Shown here piece after piece: positions 1 to 10,600 of a stretch of DNA of 64,000 bases (its first letter is position 1; each line of letters starts with the position of its first letter). The stretch lies in the NCBI GenBank assembly GCA_903822005.1, contig CAIJNL010000016.1, forward strand, positions 1 through 64,000, in the 5' to 3' direction. Made by a program: the position numbers and the translations under genes. Source of the DNA: an uncultured Nitrospiraceae bacterium (GTDB lineage: Bacteria > Nitrospirota > Thermodesulfovibrionia > Thermodesulfovibrionales > Dissulfurispiraceae). The notes below the pieces were generated by a model. That model saw only the letters and a program-made list of their open reading frames with translations. It did not search any database and was not told where the DNA came from.

Positions 1-1
1 G

Positions 2-139
2 ATGGTAATGCCTGGAGATAATGTATCGATAACGGTAGAGCTTATACAGCCGATAGCGATGGAGAAGGAACTCAGGTTCGCGATCAGGGAAGGCGGCAGG
101 ACAGTAGGCGCCGGTGTCGTGACCGAGGTGCTGGGGTAA
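2..139 (+). CDS. tuf: Elongation factor Tu, C-terminal end (partial)
   Basis: The last 45 codons of EF-Tu run in from the left edge of the window. EF-Tu is the GTPase that brings aminoacyl-tRNA to the ribosome. The visible part is beta-barrel domain 3, with the family-typical MVMPGDNV, an [13 protein letters not shown] stretch and an ending in [14 protein letters not shown]. The 5' end lies outside the window. The next gene, rpmG, starts 4 bp after the stop, which is the usual tuf-rpmG-trnW-secE-nusG order. Confidence 0.95.
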   Translation: MVMPGDNVSITVELIQPIAMEKELRFAIREGGRTVGAGVVTEVLG

Positions 140-143
140 TATA

Positions 144-296
144 ATGAGAGAGATAATACTTTTTTCGTGTACCGAGTGCAAGAATAAAAACTATTCTACA
201 TTCAAGAACAAGAAGAACACTCCGGACAAGCTCCAGATGAGCAAGTACTGCCGGAAGTGCAGGAAGCACACGCCGCACAAGGAAACCAAGGCATAG
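144..296 (+). CDS. rpmG: 50S ribosomal protein L33
   Basis: This 50-residue gene encodes L33, a small protein of the large ribosomal subunit near the E site. It starts [12 protein letters not shown] and carries two CxxC pairs (C9/C12 and C36/C39), so it is the zinc-binding form. The size and the '[17 protein letters not shown]' ending are typical. It sits between tuf and tRNA-Trp. Its TAG stop overlaps the first two bases of the tRNA-Trp gene, so mRNA 3' end formation and tRNA 5' processing use the same bases. Confidence 0.95.
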   Translation: MREIILFSCTECKNKNYSTFKNKKNTPDKLQMSKYCRKCRKHTPHKETKA

Positions 297-371
297 GCCA
301 GTAGCTCTAACGGCTAGAGCGTCGGACTCCAAATCCGAGGGCTGGGGGTTCGAATCCCTCCTGGCCTGCCA
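295..371 (+). tRNA. trnW: tRNA-Trp (CCA)
   Basis: A complete cloverleaf with an encoded CCA end. The acceptor arms are AGGCCAG (295-301) and CTGGCCT (361-367), followed by discriminator G and CCA. The anticodon stem TCGGA/TCCGA (322-326, 334-338) encloses loop CTCCAAA, with anticodon CCA at 329-331. The T-loop GTTCGAATC is present. The gene begins inside the rpmG stop codon, so it must be cut from a tuf-rpmG-trnW-secE transcript or transcribed from inside that operon. Confidence 0.97.
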
Positions 372-404
372 CTTTCGAGTGAATGCCTTGAGAAGGGGAC
401 GGTA

Positions 405-593
405 ATGATACAGAAGATCAAGAATTTCTTCAGGGAAGTAAAGGTCGAAGCCAAGAAGGTCAACTATCCTTCGAGAGAAGAGCTGGTTGGATCGACATGG
501 GTTGTTATTGTAACGGTGATGGTAGTATCACTTTTCCTCGGCGCTATCGACACCGGTCTCGGCAAGCTCGTTAACTATTTGATCGTAAGGTAG
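405..593 (+). CDS. secE: Preprotein translocase subunit SecE
   Basis: A 62-residue single-span form of SecE, the clamp subunit of the SecYEG protein-conducting channel. A basic amphipathic N-terminus (KIKNFFREVKVEAKKVNYPSREEL) precedes one membrane helix at about residues 29-52. This short form is usual outside enterobacteria, where SecE has three spans. A GAGAAGGGG ribosome-binding site lies upstream. nusG follows after 4 bp, matching the universal secE-nusG pair. Confidence 0.95.
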   Translation: MIQKIKNFFREVKVEAKKVNYPSREELVGSTWVVIVTVMVVSLFLGAIDTGLGKLVNYLIVR

Positions 594-597
594 GCTG

Positions 598-1122
598 ATG
601 GCTAAGAATTGGTACGTGGTGCACACATATTCAGGGTTTGAAGAAAAGGTTAAATTAGCCATCGAGGAAAAGGCCCGGCTTCAGGGTCTTGAGGACAAGA
701 TAGCGAGGATACTAATCCCGACGGAAAAAGTCATTGAGATGCGGGGCAAAAAGAAGAAAGAGACCGACAGAAAGTTCTATCCCGGTTATATACTTATCGA
801 GATGGAACTTGACGATACCACCTGGTACCTTATAAAGAACACCATGAGGGTAACAGGTTTTGTCGGCGGGGCCAAGCCGGTGGCGCTTCCCGAAGAGGAG
901 ATAGAGGTCATCATCCAGCAGCTCGAACGGGGACCTCTGCCTGTTGTGAAGACACATTTCGAGAAGGGCGAGAGCGTGCGGATCACCGACGGTCCTTTTA
1001 CGAATTTTATAGGGCATGTGGACGAAGTCGACATGGACCATGCGAGGCTGAAGGTCATGGTCAGTATTTTCGGAAGGCAGACGTCAGTGGAACTGTCGTT
1101 CTCGCAGGCTGAAAAGTCATAA
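598..1122 (+). CDS. nusG: Transcription termination/antitermination factor NusG
   Basis: A 174-residue NusG. It binds RNA polymerase through an N-terminal NGN domain (starting KNWYVVHTYSGFEEKV) and links it to Rho or ribosomal protein S10 through a C-terminal KOW domain (FEKGESVRITDGPFTNFIG, about residues 121-139). The length is standard. It follows secE by 4 bp and precedes the ribosomal protein genes rplK-rplA, from which it is separated by 120 bp containing an inverted repeat. Confidence 0.96.
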   Translation: MAKNWYVVHTYSGFEEKVKLAIEEKARLQGLEDKIARILIPTEKVIEMRGKKKKETDRKFYPGYILIEMELDDTTWYLIKNTMRVTGFVGGAKPVALPEEEIEVIIQQLERGPLPVVKTHFEKGESVRITDGPFTNFIGHVDEVDMDHARLKVMVSIFGRQTSVELSFSQAEKS

Positions 1123-1123
1123 A

Positions 1124-1214
1124 CAGTAAATGGGGAGATCAGTTGATGAGTAAATGAGTAGATGAGCGGGGGGAATTTTTACCCGAATACATTTACCCAT
1201 AAGCCCATTTACTG
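1124..1214. repeat. Intergenic palindrome built from AGTAAATG-like units
   Basis: Between nusG and rplK, an 11-bp arm CAGTAAATGGG (1124-1134) is exactly inverted at 1204-1214. Inside are shorter units of the same word (GAGTAAATGAG, CATTTACCC) around a G-run and ATTTTTACCC. The whole could fold into one long hairpin. It resembles the structure at 20397-20470 in design but not in exact sequence. No reading frame or T-run terminator is evident. Confidence 0.6.
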
Positions 1215-1242
1215 CTTTACCAGAGAATATGGAGGAACATAG

Positions 1243-1671
1243 ATGGCTAAGAAAGAGGTTGTAGCACTGGTCAAACTCGTTTTATCGGCGGGCAAGGCTA
1301 ACCCGGCGCCGCCTGTAGGCCCGGCTCTCGGTCCGCATGGCATCAATATCATGGAGTTTTGCAAGCAGTTTAATGCCCAGACGGCAAAGATGGGAGACAC
1401 ACTTATTCCTGCTGTTCTGAGCATATACAGCGACAGGTCTTTCACCTTTATACTCAAGACCCCGCCTGCCTCCGAGCTTATCAAGAAGGCGGCCGGCATT
1501 GTGAAAGGTTCAGGCGTTCCGAACAAGGAAAAGGTAGGCGCTATTACGGCTGCCCAGGTGACTGAGATAGCCAAGACAAAGCTCCCGGATTTAAATACAG
1601 CGTCTATCGGAGCGGCCGAGATGATCATCAAGGGCACGGCCCGCAGCATGGGCGTAGATATCAAGGACTAA
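1243..1671 (+). CDS. rplK: 50S ribosomal protein L11
   Basis: A 142-residue L11. It forms the GTPase-associated centre on 23S rRNA, the target of thiopeptides and of RelA signalling. The N-terminal [19 protein letters not shown] signature and the C-terminal rRNA-binding part ([17 protein letters not shown]) are intact. A GGAGG site lies 8 bp before ATG. rplA follows after 12 bp, so the two are a translational pair. Confidence 0.97.
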   Translation: MAKKEVVALVKLVLSAGKANPAPPVGPALGPHGINIMEFCKQFNAQTAKMGDTLIPAVLSIYSDRSFTFILKTPPASELIKKAAGIVKGSGVPNKEKVGAITAAQVTEIAKTKLPDLNTASIGAAEMIIKGTARSMGVDIKD

Positions 1672-1683
1672 GGAGAGACCACG

Positions 1684-2373
1684 ATGGGCAAGAAGTATGA
1701 CAATGCACTGGCGAACATTGATCTGAATAAAGAGTATGCCCTTGACGAGGCGCTGACCGTTGTCAAGGAGGCAAAATATACCAAGTTTGACGAAACCGTT
1801 GACCTTTCCATCAACCTCGGAGTTGATGCAAGAAAGTCCGACCAGATGGTGAGGGGCACAGTCGTCCTTCCGCATGGTACGGGCAAGACCGTCAAGGTCC
1901 TTGTATTTGCCAAGGGAGAAAAAGAGAAGGAAGCCCGCGACGCAGGTGCGGATTTTGTCGGCGCGGAGGACCTCGTAGAGAAGATACAGAAAGGCTGGCT
2001 CGAATTCGACAGCGCGGTGGCAACACCCGATATCATGGGTCTTGTCGGAAAACTCGGCAAGGTGCTCGGCCCACGCGGCCTGATGCCCAACCCGAAACTC
2101 GGAACAGTGACCTTCGATGTTGCAAAGGCTGTAAAGGAAATCAAGGCCGGTAAGGTTGAATACAGGACCGAAAAGGCCGGGATAATCCATGTGCCGATCG
2201 GCAAGTCCTCATTTGAAAAGGAAAAGCTTGTTGACAATGCGACAGCGGTAATTAAATCAATATCAAAGGCAAAACCGGCGTCGTCTAAAGGTAAATATAT
2301 CAAAAAGATCACGGTCTCATCCACGATGGGCCCGGGACTCAGGCTTGATGCAGCAAAACTGAAGACTGTTTAA
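1684..2373 (+). CDS. rplA: 50S ribosomal protein L1
   Basis: A 229-residue L1, the mobile stalk protein next to the E site. It has the conserved [18 protein letters not shown] and [20 protein letters not shown] segments. In many bacteria L1 also represses its own rplK-rplA mRNA. An AGGAGAG site precedes the ATG. A 280-bp leader separates it from rplJ. Confidence 0.97.
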   Translation: MGKKYDNALANIDLNKEYALDEALTVVKEAKYTKFDETVDLSINLGVDARKSDQMVRGTVVLPHGTGKTVKVLVFAKGEKEKEARDAGADFVGAEDLVEKIQKGWLEFDSAVATPDIMGLVGKLGKVLGPRGLMPNPKLGTVTFDVAKAVKEIKAGKVEYRTEKAGIIHVPIGKSSFEKEKLVDNATAVIKSISKAKPASSKGKYIKKITVSSTMGPGLRLDAAKLKTV

Positions 2374-2434
2374 CTTGAGGTCCCGCTTGCCGCGTTAAGC
2401 GGCTGCAAAGAGATTTTGAACAGCAGGCGTTGCC

Positions 2435-2585
2435 TGTAATAAAAGCGTCAGAGACAGTAGGTACGTACAAGGTATAAGGTCTTGCGGATTCCTGCAGTAA
2501 AGGATCGGCTAAGGCCGATGACCTGTTTAATGGGGCCAGCCCCGCCTGCCGAGACGGTAGTAAGGAACCGCAAAGGTTGCCGCTT
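2435..2585 (+). promoter_or_regulatory. Ribosomal protein L10 leader (rplJ 5' UTR)
   Basis: The 280-bp gap before rplJ contains the two hallmark strands of the L10 leader: GTCAGAGACAGTAGGTACG near 2448 and CCTGCCGAGACGGTAGTAAG near 2546. In known cases this RNA binds the L10-(L12)4 complex and shuts down translation of rplJL. The identification rests on motif recognition and position. A covariance-model search with the Rfam L10_leader model would settle the exact ends. Confidence 0.7.
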
Positions 2586-2653
2586 GCAGTACGCAGCCGG
2601 ATGCGGATCAGCAACTGCCTGCTCAACGCAGTCTCTGGGAAAGGAGAATCGAT

Positions 2654-3175
2654 CTGATTACCAAAGAGAAGAAATCCCAACAGCTTGCCGAACTGAATGA
2701 AAAGTTGTCCAGATCCAAGGCCGTTGTGTTCACCGAGTACAAAGGGTTGACCGTCGCGCAGATAGCCACATTGCGCAGGAGCATGAAAGAGGCCGGCGCC
2801 GAGTACAAGGTTTTCAAGAACACCCTGGTCAAGATAGCGGCAAAAGGAACGCCATACGAGGCTGCTGAGGACGTCCTCACCGGTCCGACAGGTCTTGCCT
2901 TCGGATACGATGATCCGGTTGCAGCGGCCAAGAAGGTACTTGAATTTGCCGGCAAGAACGATAAGCTTAAAGTAAAGAGCGGTATCATTGACGGCAAACT
3001 GTATTCTACGGAAGAGATAAAGGCTGTATCGAAGCTCCCGTCGAAGACGGTCCTGCTCAGTATACTAGCCGGAGTGTTCCAGGCCCCGGCAACAAAACTT
3101 GCTGTCGCGCTGAACGCTACCGTAGCGCAGCTCGCATTTGCGCTGGAAGCGGCAAAAAATAAAAAAACGGTTTAA
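2654..3175 (+). CDS. rplJ: 50S ribosomal protein L10, probable CTG (or ATT) start
   Basis: L10 anchors the L7/L12 stalk to the ribosome. The conserved part (KAVVFTEYKGLTVAQIATLR) needs about 20 residues before it, as in other L10 proteins. The frame is open there (ITKEKKSQQLAELNEKLSRS) but has no ATG, GTG or TTG. AAGGAG at 2641-2646 sits 7 nt before CTG 2654 and 10 nt before ATT 2657. I therefore place the start at 2654, giving 173 residues, the normal family length. The first conventional codon, TTG 2705, has no ribosome-binding site and would remove the rRNA-binding N-terminal helix. The gene is followed by rplL after 30 bp. Confidence 0.9.
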   Translation: MITKEKKSQQLAELNEKLSRSKAVVFTEYKGLTVAQIATLRRSMKEAGAEYKVFKNTLVKIAAKGTPYEAAEDVLTGPTGLAFGYDDPVAAAKKVLEFAGKNDKLKVKSGIIDGKLYSTEEIKAVSKLPSKTVLLSILAGVFQAPATKLAVALNATVAQLAFALEAAKNKKTV

Positions 3176-3205
3176 CGGTTAAAATTTAAAGGAGGATTCT
3201 GATTT

Positions 3206-3586
3206 ATGGCTATCACCAAAGAAGATGTTTTCAGCTTTATCGACAATATGACCATTCTCGATATGTCCCAGTTCATCAAGGAGTTCGAGGAGAGGTACGG
3301 CGTATCGGCAGCAGCCCCCGTTGCAATCGCAGCAGCCCCGGCAGGCGGAGCAGCCCCGGCCGCAGCTGAGGAGAAGTCCAGCTTTGACGTAATGCTCATG
3401 GCAGCAGGCGACAAGAAGATCCAGGTCATCAAGGTTGTTAGGGAACTGACCGGTCTCGGACTCAAAGAGGCCAAGGACCTTGTTGACGGAGCACCGAAGG
3501 CCGTTAAGACAGGGCTTTCAAAGGAAGAGGCCGATGCGGTAAAGGCCAAGATTGAAGCTGAGGGAGCAAAGGTAGAAATAAAGTAG
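3206..3586 (+). CDS. rplL: 50S ribosomal protein L7/L12
   Basis: A 126-residue L7/L12, the multi-copy flexible stalk protein that recruits translational GTPases. It has an N-terminal dimerisation domain, an Ala/Pro-rich hinge (about residues 33-55) and the C-terminal factor-binding domain ([20 protein letters not shown]). A strong AAAGGAGG site precedes the ATG. Its tandem position after rplJ and before rpoB is universal in bacteria. Confidence 0.97.
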   Translation: MAITKEDVFSFIDNMTILDMSQFIKEFEERYGVSAAAPVAIAAAPAGGAAPAAAEEKSSFDVMLMAAGDKKIQVIKVVRELTGLGLKEAKDLVDGAPKAVKTGLSKEEADAVKAKIEAEGAKVEIK

Positions 3587-3597
3587 TACGCGTCAAT

Positions 3598-3649
3598 GGG
3601 AAGTTGGGATACGGATGGAAGGAGAGAATTTCCTTCCATCCAGCTTCCC
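3598..3649 (+). promoter_or_regulatory. rplL-rpoB intergenic hairpin
   Basis: A perfect 11-bp inner stem (GGATGGAAGGA at 3613-3623 with its complement at 3631-3641) is extended by an outer GGGAAG/CTTCCC pairing. There is no T-run, so it is not a standard terminator. In other bacteria this gap holds an attenuator or RNase III site that lowers rpoBC output relative to the ribosomal genes. That role here is inferred from position only. Confidence 0.55.
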
Positions 3650-3689
3650 TGAATACCATGCAACCCATTAATTATACTTGAGGAGAGCC

Positions 3690-6600
3690 ATGGCAAAGCT
3701 TTTAAGAGAGCGACTGAATTTCAGCAAAGTACCGCCGGTTTTGGAAGTGCCTTATCTGGTGGAGTTCCAGAGGAAGTCTTTTGAGAGATTTCTCCAGAAA
3801 GACATATTCCCGGAAAACAGGACGGATGAAGGTCTGCAGGCAGCGTTCTGCAGTGTCTTCCCCATTACGGATTATAATGACACGACGTCGATTGAGTTTA
3901 TTTCCTATATACTCAGCAACTCGAAGGTATCGCCGCGCGAATGCATTCTGAAAGGCATCACCTATGCCGCCCCGCTGAAAATAAAGGTCAAGCTTAACAT
4001 CTGGGAAAGGGATGAGAAGGGGACCAAGATACTCAAGGAGTCCAGGGGCCAGGAAGTCTATATCGGCGAGATGCCGATCATGACCGATACCGGGAGTTTT
4101 ATCATAAACGGAATTGAAAGGGTAATTGTTAGCCAGCTGCATCGCTCCCCCGGCGTGTATTTCGCGCCTGACAAGGGAAAGACGCATGCCAGCGGAAGGC
4201 TTTTATATACGGCCAGGGTCATTCCGGTAAGGGGATCATGGCTGGACTTTGAGTTCGACTCAAAGGACATCCTTTATGTCAGGATAGACAGGCGCAGGAA
4301 ACTGCCTGCCACAGTAGTTCTGAAGGCCCTGGGTTACAGCAACGAGGACCTTTTGAAGACCTTCTATCCTGTGGAGCTTATCAGGCTCGGCGACAAGGAG
4401 CATTACACCAGGGATGTCAGCCATGTACTCGGCGGTCTCAGGTCAAAATATAATATCGTGGCCCCCGCGACAAAGGAAGTGATTGTCAAGGAAGGCAGCA
4501 AGATCACCAAACTGGCCCTCAAGAAGATTGAACAGGCCGGCATAGCCAATGTTCCGATCACGCGCAGCGAAATTATCGGCAGGGTTACGCTTACCGATAT
4601 CGTAGATCCGAATACGGGCGAGATAGTGCTCGACAGCAACAAGGAGATTACCGAAGAGATATTCCAGAAGATAATCTCTCTGAAGATCGAATCGCTGAAT
4701 CTTCTCTTTATAGACAACGTCAGCTATCTGCCGTCATTCAGGGAGACCCTGCTTACAGACAAGGTGTCGGCGCAGAAGGACGCGTTAAAAGAGATCTACA
4801 AGAAACTGAGACCGGGAGAGCCCGCAACTGAAGATGCTGCCAAAGAGCTTTTCAGCGGACTCTTTTTTGATCCGAAACGTTATGACCTCTCTTCCGTCGG
4901 CAGGCTCAAGGTGAATGAGAAGCTCAAACTGGACACAGGGCTGGATGTCAGGGTCATGACAGACAAGGACATTGTAGAGATCGTGCGTTATCTCCTCAAC
5001 CTGAGAACAGGCAAGGGAGAGGTGGACGATATCGACCATCTCGGCAACCGGCGTGTAAGGGGTATTGGCGAGCTGCTCGAAAACCAGTTCAGGATAGGAC
5101 TTGTCCGCATGGAGAGGGCCATAAAGGAAAAGATGACGATCACAGAGATCGACGAGGCTATGCCGCATGATCTCATAAATGCCAAGCCTGTGCTGGCAGC
5201 TGTCAAGGAATTTTTTGGATCAAGCCAGCTCAGCCAGTTTATGGACCAGACCAACCCTCTTTCCGAGATCACGCACAAGAGGAGACTTTCAGCCCTTGGT
5301 CCCGGCGGTTTGACGAGGGAAAGGGCGGGCTTTGAAGTCAGGGACGTTCATCCCACGCATTATGCCAGGATATGCCCGATCGAGACGCCTGAAGGCCCGA
5401 ACATCGGTCTCATAACATCCCTTGCGAGCTACGCCAAGATCAATGAATTCGGTTTTATCGAGGCGCCCTACCGTAAAGTGGTAGAGGGCAAGGTCACAAG
5501 CGAGATCTTATACCTTTCGGCCTCTGAAGGAGAAGGCTATATAATCGCTGAAGCCACATCTCCCATAGATAAGAGAGGACATCTCCTCGGCGCCGTATCG
5601 GCGAGAGTCGGACATGACTACAGAATCGTGACTGCCGAAGAGGTGCAGTTCATGGACGTGTCTCCGAAGCAGGTTGTCGGTATCTCGGCAGCGCTCATCC
5701 CGTTCCTTGAGCATGATGATGCCAACAGGGCGCTAATGGGCTCGAACATGCAGAGGCAGGCAGTTCCGCTTCTCAGGCCTGACGCCCCGGTTGTGGGCAC
5801 AGGCATGGAGCATGTTGCTGCAAGGGATTCGGGCTGGATAGTCATCGCAAAGCGCGCCGGTCAGGTAGAGAGCGTGGACTCTTCGCGCATAGTCATCAGG
5901 GTGAACGAGGAGGGCGGCGGAGTTGATATATACAACCTTGTCAAGTTCCAGCGCTCCAACCAGGGCACCTGCATGAACCAGAAGCCGACCGTCAATCCCG
6001 GCGATGTGGTCGAGAAAGGCGCGATACTTGCGGACGGGCCTTCAACCGAGTTTGGAGAACTCGCTCTTGGAAAGAATGTGATCGTGGCATTCATGCCGTG
6101 GGGCGGGTACAACTTTGAAGACGCAATGCTGATAAGTGAAAATATGGTCAAGGACGACGTATTCTCTTCAATACATGTGGAAGAATTCGAGATAGAGTCC
6201 CGCGACACCAAGCTCGGCCCCGAGGAAATAACGAGGGACATCCCGAACGTGGGTGAAGAGGCACTGAAGGACCTTGACGAGAGCGGCATAATACGCATCG
6301 GCGCGGAGGTCAAGGCAGGAGACATACTCGTCGGAAAGGTAACGCCGAAGGGTGAGACCATTCTTACTCCTGAAGAGAAACTGCTCAGGGCGATCTTCGG
6401 CGAGAAGGCTGAAGAGGTCAAGGAAAGCTGTCTTTATGTTCCGCCCGGAGTCGAGGGCACCATAGTTGACGTGAGGGTCCTTTCCCGCAAGGGCATTGAA
6501 AAGGACTTCAGGACCAGGAGCATCGAAGAAGACGATATCAGCAGGCTCCAGAGAGACCTTGATGAAGAGGTCAAGATCCTTAAAGAGGACAGGGCCGCAA

Positions 6601-7625
6601 GACTCTCGAAGATGCTGGTTGGACATAAGGTTTCGGAAGATGTCAAAGACTCAAAGACAAAGGAAGTGGTCTGCCAGGCCGGCAAGAGGCTGACCGAGGC
6701 CCAGCTCGAAAGGGTCAAGGGAGACCATCTTGTTAAGATCAAGCTGGAGGATTCGAACGCGTCGATTAAGATCGAAGAGGCTGTCGCGGAGATCACCCAA
6801 TATATCAAATATCTGGAGACCCGGTACCACGAGAGGCTCGAGAGGGTGAAGAAGGGCGATGAGCTTCCGCCCGGAGTGAACAAGATAGTCAAGGTTTATA
6901 TAGCCACAAAACGCAAGATACAGGTAGGCGACAAGATGGCCGGACGCCACGGTAACAAGGGTGTTGTCTCCATGGTACTGCCCGAAGAGGAGATGCCTTA
7001 TCTCCCGGACGGCACGGCGGTAGACATCGTGCTCAATCCGCTCGGCGTTCCGTCGCGTATGAACGTGGGACAGATTCTCGAGGCGCATCTCGGGTGGGCC
7101 GCATCCAGGAACGGTATGTATGTTTCGACACCGGTCTTCGAGGGGGCCAAAGAGAAAGAGATCAAGGACCTTTTGAAAAAGGCGGGTGTACCCACATCCG
7201 GCCAGATGACGCTTTATGACGGCAGGACAGGCGAGCCTTTCAAACGGCAGGTCACGGTAGGCTGCATGTATATGCTTAAGCTGCACCATCTGGTCGCAGA
7301 CAAGATACACGCAAGGTCAATCGGGCCATACTCGCTCGTAACTCAGCAGCCGCTCGGCGGAAAGGCCCAGTTCGGAGGCCAGAGGCTCGGAGAGATGGAA
7401 GTCTGGGCACTTGAGGCTTACGGGGCATCTCATACCCTGCAGGAATTCCTGACGGTAAAGAGCGATGACATAAGCGGACGGTCGAGGATGTATGAAGTGA
7501 TCGTAAAGGGTGATCCGGTGCTCGAACCCGGGATACCCGAGTCATTCCATGTATTAATAAAAGAGCTTCAGAGTTTAGGTCTGGACGTAGAGCTTCTTGA
7601 AAAAAAGAGAAGCAGGGAGGGATAG
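3690..7625 (+). CDS. rpoB: DNA-directed RNA polymerase subunit beta
   Basis: A 1311-residue beta subunit of RNA polymerase. Diagnostic parts include the rifampicin region ([20 protein letters not shown] and [11 protein letters not shown]), the active-site stretch [12 protein letters not shown], and the C-terminal clamp region [22 protein letters not shown] chose ATG 3690 ([11 protein letters not shown]), preceded by GAGGAG, rather than the in-frame TTG four codons upstream. rpoC follows with 1 bp between stop and start. Confidence 0.97.
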   Translation: MAKLLRERLNFSKVPPVLEVPYLVEFQRKSFERFLQKDIFPENRTDEGLQAAFCSVFPITDYNDTTSIEFISYILSNSKVSPRECILKGITYAAPLKIKVKLNIWERDEKGTKILKESRGQEVYIGEMPIMTDTGSFIINGIERVIVSQLHRSPGVYFAPDKGKTHASGRLLYTARVIPVRGSWLDFEFDSKDILYVRIDRRRKLPATVVLKALGYSNEDLLKTFYPVELIRLGDKEHYTRDVSHVLGGLRSKYNIVAPATKEVIVKEGSKITKLALKKIEQAGIANVPITRSEIIGRVTLTDIVDPNTGEIVLDSNKEITEEIFQKIISLKIESLNLLFIDNVSYLPSFRETLLTDKVSAQKDALKEIYKKLRPGEPATEDAAKELFSGLFFDPKRYDLSSVGRLKVNEKLKLDTGLDVRVMTDKDIVEIVRYLLNLRTGKGEVDDIDHLGNRRVRGIGELLENQFRIGLVRMERAIKEKMTITEIDEAMPHDLINAKPVLAAVKEFFGSSQLSQFMDQTNPLSEITHKRRLSALGPGGLTRERAGFEVRDVHPTHYARICPIETPEGPNIGLITSLASYAKINEFGFIEAPYRKVVEGKVTSEILYLSASEGEGYIIAEATSPIDKRGHLLGAVSARVGHDYRIVTAEEVQFMDVSPKQVVGISAALIPFLEHDDANRALMGSNMQRQAVPLLRPDAPVVGTGMEHVAARDSGWIVIAKRAGQVESVDSSRIVIRVNEEGGGVDIYNLVKFQRSNQGTCMNQKPTVNPGDVVEKGAILADGPSTEFGELALGKNVIVAFMPWGGYNFEDAMLISENMVKDDVFSSIHVEEFEIESRDTKLGPEEITRDIPNVGEEALKDLDESGIIRIGAEVKAGDILVGKVTPKGETILTPEEKLLRAIFGEKAEEVKESCLYVPPGVEGTIVDVRVLSRKGIEKDFRTRSIEEDDISRLQRDLDEEVKILKEDRAARLSKMLVGHKVSEDVKDSKTKEVVCQAGKRLTEAQLERVKGDHLVKIKLEDSNASIKIEEAVAEITQYIKYLETRYHERLERVKKGDELPPGVNKIVKVYIATKRKIQVGDKMAGRHGNKGVVSMVLPEEEMPYLPDGTAVDIVLNPLGVPSRMNVGQILEAHLGWAASRNGMYVSTPVFEGAKEKEIKDLLKKAGVPTSGQMTLYDGRTGEPFKRQVTVGCMYMLKLHHLVADKIHARSIGPYSLVTQQPLGGKAQFGGQRLGEMEVWALEAYGASHTLQEFLTVKSDDISGRSRMYEVIVKGDPVLEPGIPESFHVLIKELQSLGLDVELLEKKRSREG

Positions 7626-7626
7626 A

Positions 7627-10600
7627 TTGCAAGAAGATATATACGCCCTATTTCAAAAGCCAAAGAACCCGCGGGATTTTGATGCCATACGCATTAAGCT
7701 TGCATCTCCCGAAAAAATAAGGGAGTGGTCGCATGGCGAGGTAAAGAAGCCCGAGACCATAAACTACCGAACATTCAAGCCGGAGCATGACGGCCTTTTC
7801 TGCGCCAAGCTTTTCGGCCCGGTAAAGGACTGGGAATGTCTCTGCGGCAAGTACAAACGCATGAAGCACAGGGGAGTCATCTGCGACAAATGCGGTGTTG
7901 AGGTCATACAGTCTAAGGTGAGGCGCGAGCGCATGGGCCATATAGAACTCGCAACACCTGTGGCGCATGTATGGTTCCTCAGGGGCCTGCCGAGCAGGAT
8001 AGGCACGCTCCTGGACATGACGGTCAGGCAGCTCGAAAGGGTGCTCTATTTCGAAGACTATATTGTCATAGATGCGGGAGAGACCCCGCTCAAGGAAAAA
8101 GAGCTGCTGTCCGAAGAGGACTATAAAAAGAAACTTGCGGAACTCGGCTCAAAGTTCAAGGCCGGCATGGGCGCGGAAGCGATCAGGGAACTGCTGAAGA
8201 AGGTCGATCTCCTGACCCTTTCAAAGGAGCTTAAGGACAAGATTGATTCGGTCTCCTCGCTGGGAGTCAAGAAGAAACTTACCAAGAGACTGCGTATCGT
8301 TGATGCATTCGTCAAGTCGGGCAACAAGCCGGACTGGATGATAATGGACATAGTGCCTGTGCTTCCGCCTGACCTCAGGCCTCTGGTGCCGCTTGACGGC
8401 GGCAGGTTCGCTACATCGGACCTCAACGATCTTTACAGAAGGGTGATCAACAGGAACAACAGGCTGAAGAGGCTGATGGAGCTCAAGGCGCCGAGCGTCA
8501 TAATAAAGAACGAGAAGAGGATGCTGCAGGAAGCTGTGGACGCCCTCTTCGACAACAGCAAAAAAACAAAGGTCATGAAGGCCGGCGGCAAGCGCGCGCT
8601 CAAGTCGCTGAGCGACATGATCAAAGGCAAGCAGGGCCGCTTCAGGCAGAACCTGCTCGGAAAGAGAGTGGACTATTCCGGCCGTTCAGTTATCGTTGTC
8701 GGCCCGGACCTCGAACTCAACCAGTGCGGTCTGCCCAAGATGATGGCCCTCGAACTCTTCAAGCCTTTTGTATTCAACAAACTTGAAGAAAAAGGTTTTG
8801 CCACTACGATCAAGCAGGCAAAGAAACTCGTAGAAAAAGAGCGGCCGGAAGTTTGGGACGCGCTCGAAGAGGTCATACAGGAGCACCCTGTATTGCTGAA
8901 CCGCGCGCCAACTCTCCATCGCCTCGGCATACAGGCCTTTGATCCCATACTTGTAGAGGGTAAGGCCATCAGGCTGCACCCGCTGGTATGTACCGCTTTC
9001 AACGCCGACTTTGACGGAGATCAGATGGCTGTGCATGTTCCGCTTTCGGTCGAGGCGCAGATTGAGGCACGAGTGCTGATGATGTCTGTAAACAATCTGC
9101 TTTCACCAGCCAACGGCAAGCCGATTGTGCTCCCCACGCAGGACATGGTTCTCGGTATTTACTACCTTACCAAGATCAAAAAGGGCGTGCAGGGCGAAGG
9201 CAAGGTATTTGGAGACGTGGATGATGTCAGGATGGCATATGACGCAGGGGCAATTGATGTCCATGCAATGATAAAGGTCAGGATCGAAGGCGGCATAGTC
9301 GAGACTTCAACAGGAAGGATGCTTTTGAGCGATATACTGCCCAAGAACATACCTTTTGTGATGGTCAACAAGGAACTTACGAAAAAGGAACTCGGCAAGC
9401 TGATCGAATATATACACAAGTTTACCGGAAAACGCGAGACCGTTATCTTCCTCAACAAACTCGAGAAGATGGGCTTCAAGTTCGCAACACGTTCTGGCAT
9501 ATCCATATGTATCGATGATATGCATGTTCCTATAACCAAGACCGAGCTTATAACCGCTGCCGAGGAAGAGGTAATGGAGGTCAGCAAGCAGTATGCCGAC
9601 GGCCTTATCACACAGGGCGAGCGCTATAACAAGGTAATAGACATTTGGGCGAATGTAACTGAAAAGGTCGCTGACGAGATGATGAAAGAACTTGGCGCCG
9701 AGGACGGAAAGAACCTCAGCGAAGAAGAACTTGCCGAGAGCAGGTCATTCAACAGCATCTTTATGATGGCTGACTCCGGAGCGAGAGGAAGCACGGCCCA
9801 GATCAGGCAGCTGGCCGGGATGAGAGGTCTTATGGCAAAGCCTTCGGGCGAGATCATAGAGACGCCCATTACCGCCAACTTCCGCGAAGGCCTTACACCG
9901 CTGCAGTATTTTATATCGACTCACGGCGCGCGTAAAGGTCTGGCCGATACGGCGCTCAAGACAGCCAATGCCGGTTACCTTACGAGAAGGCTCGTTGACG
10001 TTGCGCAGGACGTTATCCTGAATGAGGAAGACTGCGGGACAAAAGAGGGCATAAGCGTTACGGCGCTCATCGAGGGCGGAGAGATAATCCAGACCCTTGA
10101 GGAGAGGATATTCGGCAGGACCCTCGCAGAATCGCTTAAGGACCCGGTCACCAATGAGACTATCGCAACCAGGAACACCATGGTCGACGACGAGCTTGCA
10201 AAGAAGATCGATGAAACCGGTATTGACAGGGTAAAGATAAGGTCGGTACTCACCTGCCATTCCAAGATCGGCGTCTGCGGCAAATGTTACGGCACCGATC
10301 TTACTCGCGGCGAACCGGCAGAAATCGGCGAGGCCATAGGCATAATAGCGGCCCAGTCGATCGGCGAGCCCGGCACGCAGCTTACGATGAGGACCTTCCA
10401 CATTGGCGGCGCGGCAACAAAGATAATCGAGCAGGCCGTGCTGACCGCGAAGAATTCGGGCTTTGTGAAATTCATAGAGCTCAACGCGGTCAAGAACAAG
10501 GAAGGCTTCAATGTCGTCCTTAACAGGAACGCCATGCTTGCCATCGTGGACAAGTCGGGCAGAGAGAAAGAGAAGTACAACCTTGTTTACGGCGCAAGGA

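Noticed and set aside
2482..2700. A 72-codon plus-strand frame in the rplJ leader
   Set aside because: It overlaps the L10 leader and the rplJ N-terminus in another frame and has no ribosome-binding site or family resemblance.
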